Below, piece by piece: positions 15,928 through 23,548 of a stretch of DNA of 34,025 nucleotides (position 1 is its first letter; every line of letters starts with the position of its first letter). Below the pieces are notes generated by a model. The model ran no database searches. It had not been told where the DNA came from and was given only the letters and a program-made list of their open reading frames with translations. Position numbers and translations under genes: made by a program. Origin of the DNA: an uncultured Prevotellaceae bacterium (GTDB lineage Bacteria > Bacteroidota > Bacteroidia > Bacteroidales > Bacteroidaceae); the NCBI GenBank assembly GCA_900314715.1, contig OMWI01000053.1, positions 1-34,025 on the forward strand. The letters are read 5' to 3'.

Positions 15928-16419
15928 ATGAAAAGAATTGTATTTATTGCAGCAGCCGCGATAGTGGTTTCCTGCGGAAACAAGCAACAGGTTCAACAGG
16001 AGGAAAATGATTCTACCATTGTAGCTACAGATTCTATAGAGCTGGTTAAAGAAAATGTGGAAGATCAAAATGCCTTTGATAATATGGCTATTGGAAAAAT
16101 CAAGGAGTTTTACCAGAAGTATGTCTTCGGTGTTGAAGGATTGACAGATGAAGTTGTCAATAAGTATTGTACGAAGAAACTTGCAAAAAAACTTGCAGAT
16201 GATTATGACTATGATGATGGCGGTTATGCGGTTTGGGATTTTCGAAGTGGCAACCAAGATGGTGAGGAGGACACGCAAGAAGTTATAAGTGTTGAACCGT
16301 TAGGCAATAATACATATAACGTGAAATATAATGATATGGGTGCCATAGGCAACTGTGTTATATCTGTCATAGGTGATGAGATTCTTTTTGATGAAATAAT
16401 AAGCAAGTCTACGAATTAA
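15928..16419 (+). CDS. Lipoprotein, NTF2-like (DUF3828-like)
   Basis: 163 aa. The signal MKRIVFIAAAAIVVSC has a lipobox ending at Cys16. The mature part has helical segments with KEFYQKYVFG and EVVNKYCTKKLAKKLADD, then YAVWDFRSGNQDG and a final beta sheet with YNVKYNDMGAIGNCVISV. This resembles the DUF3828/NTF2-like lipoproteins common in Bacteroidales. It is expected in the periplasm, anchored to a membrane. The following repeat-protein gene begins within 13 bases, in the same frame. Confidence 0.75.
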   Translation: MKRIVFIAAAAIVVSCGNKQQVQQEENDSTIVATDSIELVKENVEDQNAFDNMAIGKIKEFYQKYVFGVEGLTDEVVNKYCTKKLAKKLADDYDYDDGGYAVWDFRSGNQDGEEDTQEVISVEPLGNNTYNVKYNDMGAIGNCVISVIGDEILFDEIISKSTN

Positions 16420-16431
16420 AATGTAAGAACA

Positions 16432-16887
16432 TTGTTGGTAATTATGTTTGCCCTTTGCTTTTTGGGCATTTCAAACACTTATGCCCAGAAGATATATCGC
16501 GGTAATTCCTCTTATTCTTCGGACATTGTTTGTACGTATAATCAAGGAAAGGTATATCGAGGTAATTCCACGTATTCATCTAATGTAATTGCACGTTTTG
16601 ATGGCACGAATCTCTATCGCGGAAATAGTTCTTACAATAGTGACATCCTCATGAGTTTCCGTAACGGAAAGATTTATAAGGGACACTCCATGTACGATTC
16701 TGACGTTTTGGCTACATGGCGAGAAAACAAACTCTATCGTGGAACTTCTCCTAATCAATCAGATGTGTTGTTTACCTATAAAGACAACAAGGTTTACCGA
16801 CATAATAGTTCTTATCAAAGTGACGTTCTTCTTACTACATCATCATGGGTGCATCCTCTCATTCTCTACTTGATTTTGTTTCCTTGA
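16432..16887 (+). CDS. Secreted protein of six 20-residue repeats; N-terminus possibly frameshifted
   Basis: 151 aa if translation begins at TTG 16432 (an ATG at 16444 is the alternative). A hydrophobic signal (MFALCFLGISNTYAQ) precedes six exact 20-residue repeats, about residues 20-139, each like KIYRGNSSYSSDILMSFRNG. The period and the aromatic/Gly pattern suggest a beta-repeat or solenoid. A hydrophobic tail (LILYLILFP) follows. The signal peptide lacks its basic start: the ATG at 16421 is out of frame, and one extra base in its second codon would give M-x-R-T-L-L-V-I-M-F. So a one-base deletion near 16424 is possible. Confidence 0.6.
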   Translation: MLVIMFALCFLGISNTYAQKIYRGNSSYSSDIVCTYNQGKVYRGNSTYSSNVIARFDGTNLYRGNSSYNSDILMSFRNGKIYKGHSMYDSDVLATWRENKLYRGTSPNQSDVLFTYKDNKVYRHNSSYQSDVLLTTSSWVHPLILYLILFP

Positions 16888-16928
16888 TTATTCATTTTGG
16901 CTATGAAAATTCAAAAAGTGGAGAACGA

Positions 16929-16966
16929 AAATGTCTATATCTAGAAAAGATCAGATATAGACATTT
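16929..16966. terminator. Two-way terminator, 14-bp stem
   Basis: AAATGTCTATATCT (16929-16942) and its perfect complement (16953-16966) form a hairpin with a 10-nt loop between convergent genes. The right arm overlaps the stop codon of the DUF4886 gene. A and T runs flank both sides, as expected for a terminator working in both directions. Confidence 0.7.
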
Positions 16967-17912
16967 ATTCATTATTCACCGAATACCAATCCTTTGTGGC
17001 TTTCACTGCAGCCCTTTGTGCAATCAAGGCATTTTCGTCGGAAACACTTACTGAAGGAAAGGGTGATGAGATGTTCGTGGCATCAAATCTGGAAGTATTG
17101 CCAAGAACAGAGATTTCGCTTCTTGGGGCTATCAAGGACTCATAATAGCAACAAGCAGCAGTATATCTACATAAGCCATAGCCACAATGTGTTCCGTCGC
17201 GCGTGAGATCGTATTCATTGTTGTGAATACTTGTTCTCAAATTCTCGATGGCTGTGCCGTATGGAATTACAATATCTATTTGATAATCGTTGCAAAGCCT
17301 CTTCACAGATTGGGCGATGAGTTCCCATCTCTTCATCGATGATTTCTCTTGATTACCCGAATAATCATCCCAATAACTATGTATTAACAAGAAACCTATA
17401 GCTGCTTGAGGTTGGTGTTCCTTAATAAGTGATAATAGTTCATTTAGATATCCTCCTTTCCCCTTGCCCTTCCATTGGTCGTAATATGGAGCGTATGAAC
17501 TCACTTGATGAATGATGATGAGGTCCCATTTCTCTTGCATGAGTGCTTCCCTGAAAAGCGTTCCATCGTTGGCTCTTCCTTCACCAATCGTAACGTTAGC
17601 TTCCATGCCTCCAATCACCTTTTTAATGCTATACGAAGATGGGTCTTTATCATAAAAGATGTCATACCAATTCTTGAAAGATGCACCACCTCTAATTGCC
17701 TTATACAGACACATATCACTCACGTCCGCACCACTTGCTTTTACTATCAGAGGAAGCATAGCCGTAGCATCATCTGTATAGCTATTTCCTATGTCCAAAA
17801 CTTTTAAATTTGGCTTCTTCAATAATGAATTGTCGGCACATGATGTCAAGCAGATATTAATGCTCAGCAAGAGCATTATCATTCTCGTTTTATGATTATT
17901 CCATATTGACAT
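16965..17912 (-). CDS. DUF4886 family lipoprotein (SGNH hydrolase-like)
   Basis: 315 aa from the ATG at 17912. The lipoprotein signal (MSIWNNHKTRMIMLLLSINI with a lipobox CLTSC) supports this start over an in-frame ATG at 17990. The mature part begins LKVLDIGNSYTDDATAML, the GNSY block of DUF4886 (an SGNH/GDSL-hydrolase relative), with IIIHQVSSY in the middle and DGTHCGYG near the end, where the Asp-x-x-His pair of SGNH enzymes is expected. It is probably an esterase acting on a glycan outside the cytoplasm; the substrate is unknown. It lies downstream of mlaF on the same strand by about 90 bases. Confidence 0.85.
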   Translation of the reverse strand: MSIWNNHKTRMIMLLLSINICLTSCADNSLLKKPNLKVLDIGNSYTDDATAMLPLIVKASGADVSDMCLYKAIRGGASFKNWYDIFYDKDPSSYSIKKVIGGMEANVTIGEGRANDGTLFREALMQEKWDLIIIHQVSSYAPYYDQWKGKGKGGYLNELLSLIKEHQPQAAIGFLLIHSYWDDYSGNQEKSSMKRWELIAQSVKRLCNDYQIDIVIPYGTAIENLRTSIHNNEYDLTRDGTHCGYGLCRYTAACCYYESLIAPRSEISVLGNTSRFDATNISSPFPSVSVSDENALIAQRAAVKATKDWYSVNNE

Positions 17913-17999
17913 TAATCTCTTAGAGGTTTGTTGTATTGTGATAGGTTCACGATTATTAATAACTTGTTTTAGCAATGAATACAAAAACAAAATAATAAC

Positions 18000-18827
18000 T
18001 TATTTCCCAACATCCCCCGTGATGATAGCGCTAAGGTCTTCGCTTTTCTTATGTTTAAACTCGATGTCATTTTCAATGACTAAGTTGCGCATGTTTTTCA
18101 GCAAGTCGGATGCGAAGATGAAGTCGGTGAGACGTTTGTTAGTGCTTTGCATCACTTGACTGCTCTCGCCTTGCCATTCCTTTTCTCCCTTGTGAATAAA
18201 CAAGATGTTCTCGCCAATACCCATTACAGAGTTCATGTCGTGGGTGTTGATGATGGTGGTGATGCCCAATTCGTGCGTGATGCTTGACAACAAATGGTCA
18301 ATAACGAGTGAAGTCTTGGGATCCAAACCAGAGTTTGGCTCGTCGCAGAACAAATATTTTGGATTCAGTACAATAGCTCTGGCAATGGCAACACGCTTTT
18401 GCATACCACCAGATATTTCCGCAGGATACTTGTTTCCGGCATCTCTTAGCTTTACGCGGTCGAGACATTCCATAGCCCGTTTCTTACGTTCGTTGTAGTT
18501 CATGGAAGAAAACATGTCGAGTGGAAACATGACATTTTCAAGTACCGTTAGCGAGTCGAACAACGCGGCACTTTGGAATATCATTCCCATTTCACGACGC
18601 ATCATCACCTTCTCTTTCTTCGTCATTTTCACGAAATCACGACCGTCGTATAATACCTGTCCACTCGTAGGTTCGAGCAATCCCACGAGGTTATTCATCA
18701 ATACGGTCTTTCCCGAACCACTTCGTCCGATAATGAGATTTGTCTTTCCGTCCTCGAAAACAGTGTTAATGTCTTTCAGTACTTCCCTGTCTCCAAACGA
18801 CTTATGTAGATGTTTTACTTCAATCAT
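18000..18827 (-). CDS. mlaF: ABC transporter ATPase MlaF-like (lipid transport)
   Basis: 275 aa. The Walker A motif is GRSGSGKT (34-41), the signature ISGGMQKR and the Walker B LFCDEPNSGLDP, with the H-loop NTHD. It fits the Mkl/MlaF branch of ABC ATPases that drive MCE-type phospholipid transport across the periplasm. It pairs with the mlaE permease gene upstream, from which it is separated by 472 bases containing the DUF559 cassette. No mlaD (MCE) gene follows; the next gene is the DUF4886 lipoprotein. The start is 3 bases from the cassette's repeat arm, so its leader derives from the insertion. Confidence 0.92.
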   Translation of the reverse strand: MIEVKHLHKSFGDREVLKDINTVFEDGKTNLIIGRSGSGKTVLMNNLVGLLEPTSGQVLYDGRDFVKMTKKEKVMMRREMGMIFQSAALFDSLTVLENVMFPLDMFSSMNYNERKKRAMECLDRVKLRDAGNKYPAEISGGMQKRVAIARAIVLNPKYLFCDEPNSGLDPKTSLVIDHLLSSITHELGITTIINTHDMNSVMGIGENILFIHKGEKEWQGESSQVMQSTNKRLTDFIFASDLLKNMRNLVIENDIEFKHKKSEDLSAIITGDVGK

Positions 18828-18830
18828 ATT

Positions 18831-18862
18831 TTAGCCCCCTAATTTAGGGGGTTGGGGGTCTT
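18831..18862. repeat. Left 32-bp inverted repeat arm (self-complementary)
   Basis: TTAGCCCCCTAATTTAGGGG followed by GTTGGGGGTCTT. The arm itself contains an 8-bp stem with a 1-base loop, so it resembles a REP-like palindrome. It lies between the mlaF start and the DUF559 coding region. Confidence 0.8.
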
Positions 18863-19240
18863 TACATATCTAAACTCCCAATCCCCATTATTGATGGTAT
18901 CTTTTATTTCGTTGATTACTTCTTCAATGTTATTTTCAATATCTTCATTTTTGAATCTAATGACTTTTATTCCATATTGGTTGAGAAACAAAGTTCTTTC
19001 TTTATCATGAACTTTTGCATCTTCCGTATTGTGAACTTCTCCGTCAATCTCTATACATAGTCGAATGGTTGGACAATAGAAATCCATCACGTAATTACCG
19101 AAACCATGTTGTTGCCGAAACTTTAACCCATTAATTTGTCTATTTCTTAATCTGTTCCAGAGAATTTTATCCGATGGTGTTGATTCTCGTCTCAGTTGTT
19201 GACGAAAGGATTTGTTGATTGGATCGTTAGAAAGTTTCAT
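18839..19240 (-). CDS. DUF559 endonuclease-like protein (Vsr/PD-(D/E)xK fold)
   Basis: 133 aa. The characteristic blocks are RQQLRRESTPSDKILWNRLR, NRQINGLKFRQQHGFGNYVMDFYC and LCIEIDGEVHN, matching the DUF559 family, which has the very-short-patch-repair endonuclease fold (MDF and EID acidic positions as candidate metal ligands). The catalytic activity of DUF559 proteins is generally untested. Its C-terminal residues are encoded by the left repeat arm, showing it is integral to the cassette. It reads in the same direction as mlaE and mlaF, so it is probably transcribed with them. Confidence 0.85.
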   Translation of the reverse strand: MKLSNDPINKSFRQQLRRESTPSDKILWNRLRNRQINGLKFRQQHGFGNYVMDFYCPTIRLCIEIDGEVHNTEDAKVHDKERTLFLNQYGIKVIRFKNEDIENNIEEVINEIKDTINNGDWEFRYVKTPNPLN

Positions 19241-19270
19241 ACTATGGTTCTATGTAGAGATAAGATTTGG

Positions 19271-19302
19271 AAGACCCCCAACCCCCTATATTAGGGGGCT
19301 AA
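19271..19302. repeat. Right 32-bp inverted repeat arm
   Basis: It is the complement of the left arm with one mismatch (TAT against AAT in the loop region), includes CCCCCTA-TAT-TAGGGGG, and overlaps the mlaE stop codon (19299-19301). Confidence 0.8.
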
Positions 19303-20105
19303 CTTAGGATTTGTGTTAAGAATACATCTGAGAAGAGGATGAGTACGCTTGACGTTACCACCGCATCTGTGGAAGCCTTACCTACTTCAACGGAACCACC
19401 GTCTACCGTGTATCCAAAGAACGAACTGACGGAGGAAATAATGAAGGCAAAGAACAAACTTTTGATAATACTCATATTCATGAACCAAGGATTAAAGGAA
19501 TGTTGCAATCCTTCGGTCAAGTCCTCGGGTGTCAAGATGTGCCCAATATATGCCGTTCCGTAAGCTCCCAAGATACCTGTTGCAGATGAGAAGATGACGA
19601 GGAAAGGCATAATTGTAATCAAACCGAGAATCTTCGGGAGAATGAGATAACTTGCGGAATTCACTCCCATGATTTCCAATGCGTCAATCTGTTGCGTTAC
19701 GCGCATCGTTCCCAATTCTGAAGCGATGTTTGAACCAACCTTACCAGACAGAATCAAACACATGATGGAGGAAGAAAACTCCAACAACATAATTTCGCGC
19801 GTGGTGTATCCTGCTACCCAGCGAGGCATCCACGGACTTTCAATGTTTACTTTCATCTGGATGCAAATCACAGCACCGATGAAAAAAGAGATAAGTAGAA
19901 CGATACCAATGGAGTCCACGCCTAATTGCGTCATCTCCTTCACGTATTGTTTCCAAAACATGCGGAAACGCTCGGGAACGCTAAACGTTCGTCCCATCAA
20001 TATCAGGTATCTGCCAAATGTGGCAAGTGCATTTATTATAAACATAGTTTGCTGCTTATACTTGTATTTGTTGGCGAAGTTACGCATTTTTCTTTTAACA
20101 TCCAA
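19299..20105 (-). CDS. mlaE: ABC transporter permease MlaE-like
   Basis: 268 aa with about five membrane segments. The conserved MlaE block (ELGTMRVTQQIDALEIMG) is present and lies in the coupling region of this permease family. MlaE with MlaF moves phospholipids between the inner and outer membrane sides. The start is MDVKRKMRN at 20105; Met7 at 20087 is an alternative. It is transcribed divergently from lptB, with a 135-base gap. The mlaF gene follows after the DUF559 cassette. Confidence 0.9.
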   Translation of the reverse strand: MDVKRKMRNFANKYKYKQQTMFIINALATFGRYLILMGRTFSVPERFRMFWKQYVKEMTQLGVDSIGIVLLISFFIGAVICIQMKVNIESPWMPRWVAGYTTREIMLLEFSSSIMCLILSGKVGSNIASELGTMRVTQQIDALEIMGVNSASYLILPKILGLITIMPFLVIFSSATGILGAYGTAYIGHILTPEDLTEGLQHSFNPWFMNMSIIKSLFFAFIISSVSSFFGYTVDGGSVEVGKASTDAVVTSSVLILFSDVFLTQILS

Positions 20106-20210
20106 AATATCTGCACCTTTTTAAACGATAGAGTGTATTATCCAATGCCATAATCACTCCTTGTGCATTAAAAAACGATGTGTTTTCTATGTCGAATATC
20201 TTTTTTTTTG

Positions 20211-20218
20211 TAATTTTG
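20211..20218 (+). promoter_or_regulatory. -7 element of the lptB promoter
   Basis: TAATTTTG matches TAnnTTTG and lies 22 bases before the ATG at 20241. A clear -33 element was not found. The preceding T-rich tract (about 20202-20209) may help. Confidence 0.5.
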
Positions 20219-20240
20219 TCGCCAAATCAGACAGCTATAT

Positions 20241-21080
20241 ATGGAACAAAATAGTCAAGGCGTAACAAACGATACGATTGCGGAACAAAAGAAATACGAC
20301 GGGATGGTGCTTCGTACGGAAGGACTCGTCAAGATATATGGTAAGCGAACGGTTGCCAATGGGGTTTCCATCAACGTGAGACAAGGGGAAATCGTAGGAC
20401 TTTTGGGACCTAATGGTGCTGGAAAGACCACCTCTTTTTATATGACGACGGGATTGGTGGTTCCCAATGCGGGAAAGGTATACCTCAACGACGAGGACAT
20501 AACCGATTATCCCGTATATCGTCGAGCTCGTGCGGGTATTGGATATTTGCCACAAGAGGCAAGCGTATTTCGTAAGTTGAGCGTTGAGGATAATATCATG
20601 GCGGTCTTGGAAATGACGGGAAAGCCACGTACTTATCAATTAAAGAAGTTGGAGAGTCTGCTTACGGAATTCCGACTCAATCACGTGCGTAAGAACAAGG
20701 GTGATCAGTTGTCGGGTGGAGAACGAAGACGAACGGAGATTGCTCGTTGCTTGGCGATAGAACCCAAGTTTATCATGCTCGATGAACCGTTTGCAGGCGT
20801 AGACCCTATAGCCGTGGAAGACATTCAACACGTGGTGTGGCAATTGAAATACCGCAACATCGGTATTCTTATCACCGACCATAATGTACAGGAAACACTG
20901 ACTATCACCGACCGTGCTTATCTGCTCTTTGAGGGAAAGATACTCTTCCAAGGAGTACCAGAGGAACTTGCTTCCAATCCTATCGTGAAGGAAAAATACC
21001 TTGGTAGCAATTTCATCCTTCGCAAGAAAGATTTCCAGTTGATTGATGAAGAACGTAGACAGAGGGAAAAAGAAGAGTAA
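20241..21080 (+). CDS. lptB: LPS export ABC ATPase LptB
   Basis: 279 aa. Walker A is GPNGAGKT (about 55-62), signature LSGGERRRTEIARCL, Walker B FIMLDEPFAGVDP, and the H-loop TDHNVQETL. The IGYLPQEASVFRKLSVEDNI stretch is diagnostic for LptB, which powers LPS extraction by LptFG in the inner membrane. A short charged extension precedes the ABC domain. The gene stands alone here, with no lptA, lptC, lptF or lptG nearby. It is followed by a dyad array that may act as its terminator. Confidence 0.93.
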   Translation: MEQNSQGVTNDTIAEQKKYDGMVLRTEGLVKIYGKRTVANGVSINVRQGEIVGLLGPNGAGKTTSFYMTTGLVVPNAGKVYLNDEDITDYPVYRRARAGIGYLPQEASVFRKLSVEDNIMAVLEMTGKPRTYQLKKLESLLTEFRLNHVRKNKGDQLSGGERRRTEIARCLAIEPKFIMLDEPFAGVDPIAVEDIQHVVWQLKYRNIGILITDHNVQETLTITDRAYLLFEGKILFQGVPEELASNPIVKEKYLGSNFILRKKDFQLIDEERRQREKEE

Positions 21081-21186
21081 ACATCGTTTTTTTGATAATT
21101 GAAACATATCGTTTTAACAAAGTCCCACGGCTTGGGACAAAAGTCCCAGATGTTGGGACAAAAATCCCAAGCAGTGGGATTTTTGT
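21079..21186. repeat. Hairpin array after lptB, dyad spacing 21-24 bp with compensated stems
   Basis: The units are AAAC/GTTT (21079-21089, centre 21084), AAACATATCGTTT (21102-21114, centre 21108), GTCCCA/TGGGAC (21122-21138, centre 21130), GTCCCA/TGGGAC (21143-21159, centre 21151) and ACAAAAATCCCA/TGGGATTTTTGT (21158-21186, centre 21172). The last three are exactly 21 bp apart with 5-nt loops, and the third changes both sides of one base pair (G-C to A-T). AAACATATCGTTT is also found at 7953-7965. Confidence 0.75.
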
Positions 21187-21292
21187 GGGAATAATGTTTG
21201 TTTTCTCGCAAACATTCAATGGCGTAAGGCGTTGATAAAGTCAAAAAATCCAAATAATTACATATTTATTAGGTGTTTCGGTGGAAAATGAG

Positions 21293-21300
21293 TAATTTTG
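21293..21300 (+). promoter_or_regulatory. -7 element of the tig promoter
   Basis: TAATTTTG matches TAnnTTTG. The ATG of tig is 52 bases downstream. No clean -33 element at standard spacing was seen. Confidence 0.5.
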
Positions 21301-21352
21301 CACCCACTTTTTAAATTGAATGTAGAAATCAAGTAAAAATAGAATAGAAAAG

Positions 21353-22705
21353 ATGAAGATTTCATTTGAAAATCCCGACAAAGTGAATGGCTTGATGACC
21401 ATCACCGTAGAAGAAGTTGATTACAAAGACAAAGTAGAGAAAGAACTGAAAGACCTTCGTAAGAAAGCCAATATCCCAGGATTCCGTCCAGGTATGGTTC
21501 CTATGGGACTGATTAGGCGTCAGGCTGGTATGCAAACCAAGTTGAACGTTATCAATAAGTTTTTGAGCGAAGAACTTTACAAGTACATCAAAGATAACAA
21601 TATCCAAATGCTGGGTGAGCCATTGCCATCAGAGAAGCAGACTCCCGTAGATATGGAAGGCGAAGCACCATACGATTTCATGTTTGACATTGCCGTAGCA
21701 CCGGAAATCAATGTGGAATTGACCAATAAGGACAAGATTGATTACTATGAAATCACCGTTGACGACAAGTTGATTGACCAGCAAATCGACATGTATGCTT
21801 CACGTGCAGGTAAGTACGAGAAGGTAGAGGAGTTTGAAGGCAACGATATGTTGAAAGGTGACTTGCGCGAGTTGGACGAAAACGGAGGTGCAAAGGAAGG
21901 TGGCATTGAAGTTGAAGCAGCCGTATTGATGCCTGAATATATTAAGGTAGAAGACCAAAAGGCACTTTTCAAGGGTGCTAAGTTGGGCGACGTAATTACC
22001 TTCAATCCCCGTAAGGCTTATCCCGACAATGATTCAGAGGTTTCTTCACTCTTGAAGATTGAGCGTGATGCTATTAAGGAACACGAAGGCGACTTCAGTT
22101 TCCAAATCCTTGAGATTAGCCGTTTCGTAAAGGCACCCGTTAACCAGGAGTTGTTCGATCAGGTATATGGTAAGGATGTTGTTAAGGACGAGAAAGAGTT
22201 CCGTGAGCGTATCGCCGGTGAATTGAAGACGCAATTGGAAGGCAATAGCGATTGGAAATTCTTGCAAGACGTTCGCCAGTATGTGGAGAAGAAAGTCGGC
22301 ACGCTTACCTATCCCGATGCTATCTTGAAGCGCGTGATGAAACTCAACAACAAGGACAAGGACGACAAGTATGTTGAGGACAATTACGAGCAGAGTATCA
22401 AGGAATTGTCTTGGCATCTCATGAAAGAGCAATTGGTTAGCAAGAACGGAATCAAGATTGACGACGCTGAGGTGAAAGCCGCCGCTATTGCTTCTGCTCG
22501 TGCTCAGTTCGCCCAATACGGAATGACCAATATTCCCGATGAGTATCTTGAGAACTATGCCAACGACATGCTAAAGAAGGAAGAAAATGTTCAAGGATTG
22601 GTAGACCGCGCCATTGATAACAAACTGATGTCTGCTTTGAAAAAAGTGGTGAAATTAAATAAGAAATCAGTGACATTGGATGAGTTTAATCAGTTAATGA
22701 GATAA
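21353..22705 (+). CDS. tig: Trigger factor (ribosome-associated chaperone)
   Basis: 450 aa. The N-terminal ribosome-binding signature GFRPGMVPMG is present near residues 43-52. The middle region, where FKBP-type prolyl isomerases sit, is divergent as usual in Bacteroidetes and I cannot confirm isomerase residues. The C-terminal half is the helical chaperone domain. Trigger factor receives nascent chains at the ribosome exit. It lies upstream of clpP and clpX, the classical order tig-clpP-clpX. A hairpin plus a promoter separates it from clpP. Confidence 0.93.
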   Translation: MKISFENPDKVNGLMTITVEEVDYKDKVEKELKDLRKKANIPGFRPGMVPMGLIRRQAGMQTKLNVINKFLSEELYKYIKDNNIQMLGEPLPSEKQTPVDMEGEAPYDFMFDIAVAPEINVELTNKDKIDYYEITVDDKLIDQQIDMYASRAGKYEKVEEFEGNDMLKGDLRELDENGGAKEGGIEVEAAVLMPEYIKVEDQKALFKGAKLGDVITFNPRKAYPDNDSEVSSLLKIERDAIKEHEGDFSFQILEISRFVKAPVNQELFDQVYGKDVVKDEKEFRERIAGELKTQLEGNSDWKFLQDVRQYVEKKVGTLTYPDAILKRVMKLNNKDKDDKYVEDNYEQSIKELSWHLMKEQLVSKNGIKIDDAEVKAAAIASARAQFAQYGMTNIPDEYLENYANDMLKKEENVQGLVDRAIDNKLMSALKKVVKLNKKSVTLDEFNQLMR

Positions 22706-22720
22706 TAATAACTTTTTTTA

Positions 22721-22747
22721 AGATAAAATTCTTATCTAAGTTTTTTA
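22721..22747 (+). terminator. Weak hairpin with T-run after tig
   Basis: AGATAA (22721-22726) pairs with TTATCT (22732-22737) around 5 nt, followed by AAG and a run of T from 22741. The stem is short, so termination would be partial. Confidence 0.4.
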
Positions 22748-22813
22748 ATTATCGACTTTTTTATTAACTTTGTTCCTAAAGAACCGACGTTAAGAAAAGT
22801 CGATAATTTTTTT
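22747..22813 (+). terminator. 14-bp hairpin with T-run upstream of clpP, enclosing a promoter
   Basis: AATTATCGACTTTT (22747-22760) is perfectly complementary to 22795-22808, followed by T to 22813. The 34-nt loop contains TAACTTTG (22765-22772), a -7 element. Transcripts from tig would carry both arms and could terminate; transcripts from the internal promoter would carry only the right arm. Confidence 0.6.
22765..22772 (+). promoter_or_regulatory. -7 element of the clpP promoter
   Basis: TAACTTTG matches TAnnTTTG, in the loop of the 22747-22808 dyad. The clpP ATG is 64 bases downstream. Confidence 0.55.
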
Positions 22814-22836
22814 GTGTAAATTTTAAGTAAGGAAAC

Positions 22837-23508
22837 ATGAACGATTTTAGAAAATATGCGACCAAACATTTAGGTATTAATAGCATGGTATTGGACGATG
22901 TGCTGAAGGCTCAAGCACATTATTTAAATCCATATATATTGGAAGAACGCCAATTGAACGTGACTCAGATGGATGTGTTCTCGCGCTTGATGATGGAACG
23001 TATCATCTTCTTGGGAACCGAGATTGACGACTATACTGCCAATACCTTGCAGGCGCAATTGCTTTACCTGGATTCTGTAGATGCAAAAGACATTTCCATC
23101 TATATCAATTCTCCTGGTGGAAGCGTTACCGCAGGCCTCGGTATCTATGATACCATGCAATTCATCAGTAGTGAAGTGGCTACCATCTGTACCGGTATGG
23201 CTGCTTCCATGGCTGCCGTGTTGCTCGTGGCAGGCCAAGAAGGAAAGCGTCAGGCACTTCCACATAGTCGCGTGATGATTCACCAACCATTGGGAGGCGT
23301 ACAAGGACAGGCGAGTGACATCGAGATTGAGGCTCGCGAAATTCAGAAGTTTAAGAAAGAACTCTATAAAATTATCTCTGACCATTCACATACTCCTTAC
23401 GAGAAAGTATGGCAAGACAGTGACAGAAATTACTGGATGGATGCAGAAGAAGCCAAGGAATACGGAATGATAGACAGTATCTTGGTGAAGAAACCTATTG
23501 CAGGTTGA
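22837..23508 (+). CDS. clpP: ATP-dependent Clp protease proteolytic subunit
   Basis: 223 aa. The serine protease triad is Ser124 ([11 protein letters not shown]), His149 (MIHQPLGG) and probably Asp194 (WQDSDRNYW). The NSPGGSV motif (91-97) is intact. The N-terminal extension, about 30 residues before the conserved YILEERQL, may be a propeptide. ClpP forms the tetradecameric chamber used by ClpX. The clpX start follows by about 40 bases, so the two are co-transcribed. Confidence 0.95.
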   Translation: MNDFRKYATKHLGINSMVLDDVLKAQAHYLNPYILEERQLNVTQMDVFSRLMMERIIFLGTEIDDYTANTLQAQLLYLDSVDAKDISIYINSPGGSVTAGLGIYDTMQFISSEVATICTGMAASMAAVLLVAGQEGKRQALPHSRVMIHQPLGGVQGQASDIEIEAREIQKFKKELYKIISDHSHTPYEKVWQDSDRNYWMDAEEAKEYGMIDSILVKKPIAG

Positions 23509-23548
23509 CATTATTATATTATATAGACGAAATAGAAAGAGTAAGTAC

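Larger units (their letters stand above)
18831..19302. mobile_element. DUF559 cassette bounded by 32-bp inverted repeats, inside the mlaEF operon
   Basis: The arm at 18831-18862 and the complement of 19271-19302 agree in 31 of 32 bases. Each arm is itself a hairpin (CCCCCTAA-T-TTAGGGGG at 18835-18851). The left arm encodes the last six DUF559 residues (TPNPLN) and its stop; the right arm contains the mlaE stop codon. No target duplication was found outside the arms. The cassette splits a normally contiguous pair of genes. Confidence 0.75.
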
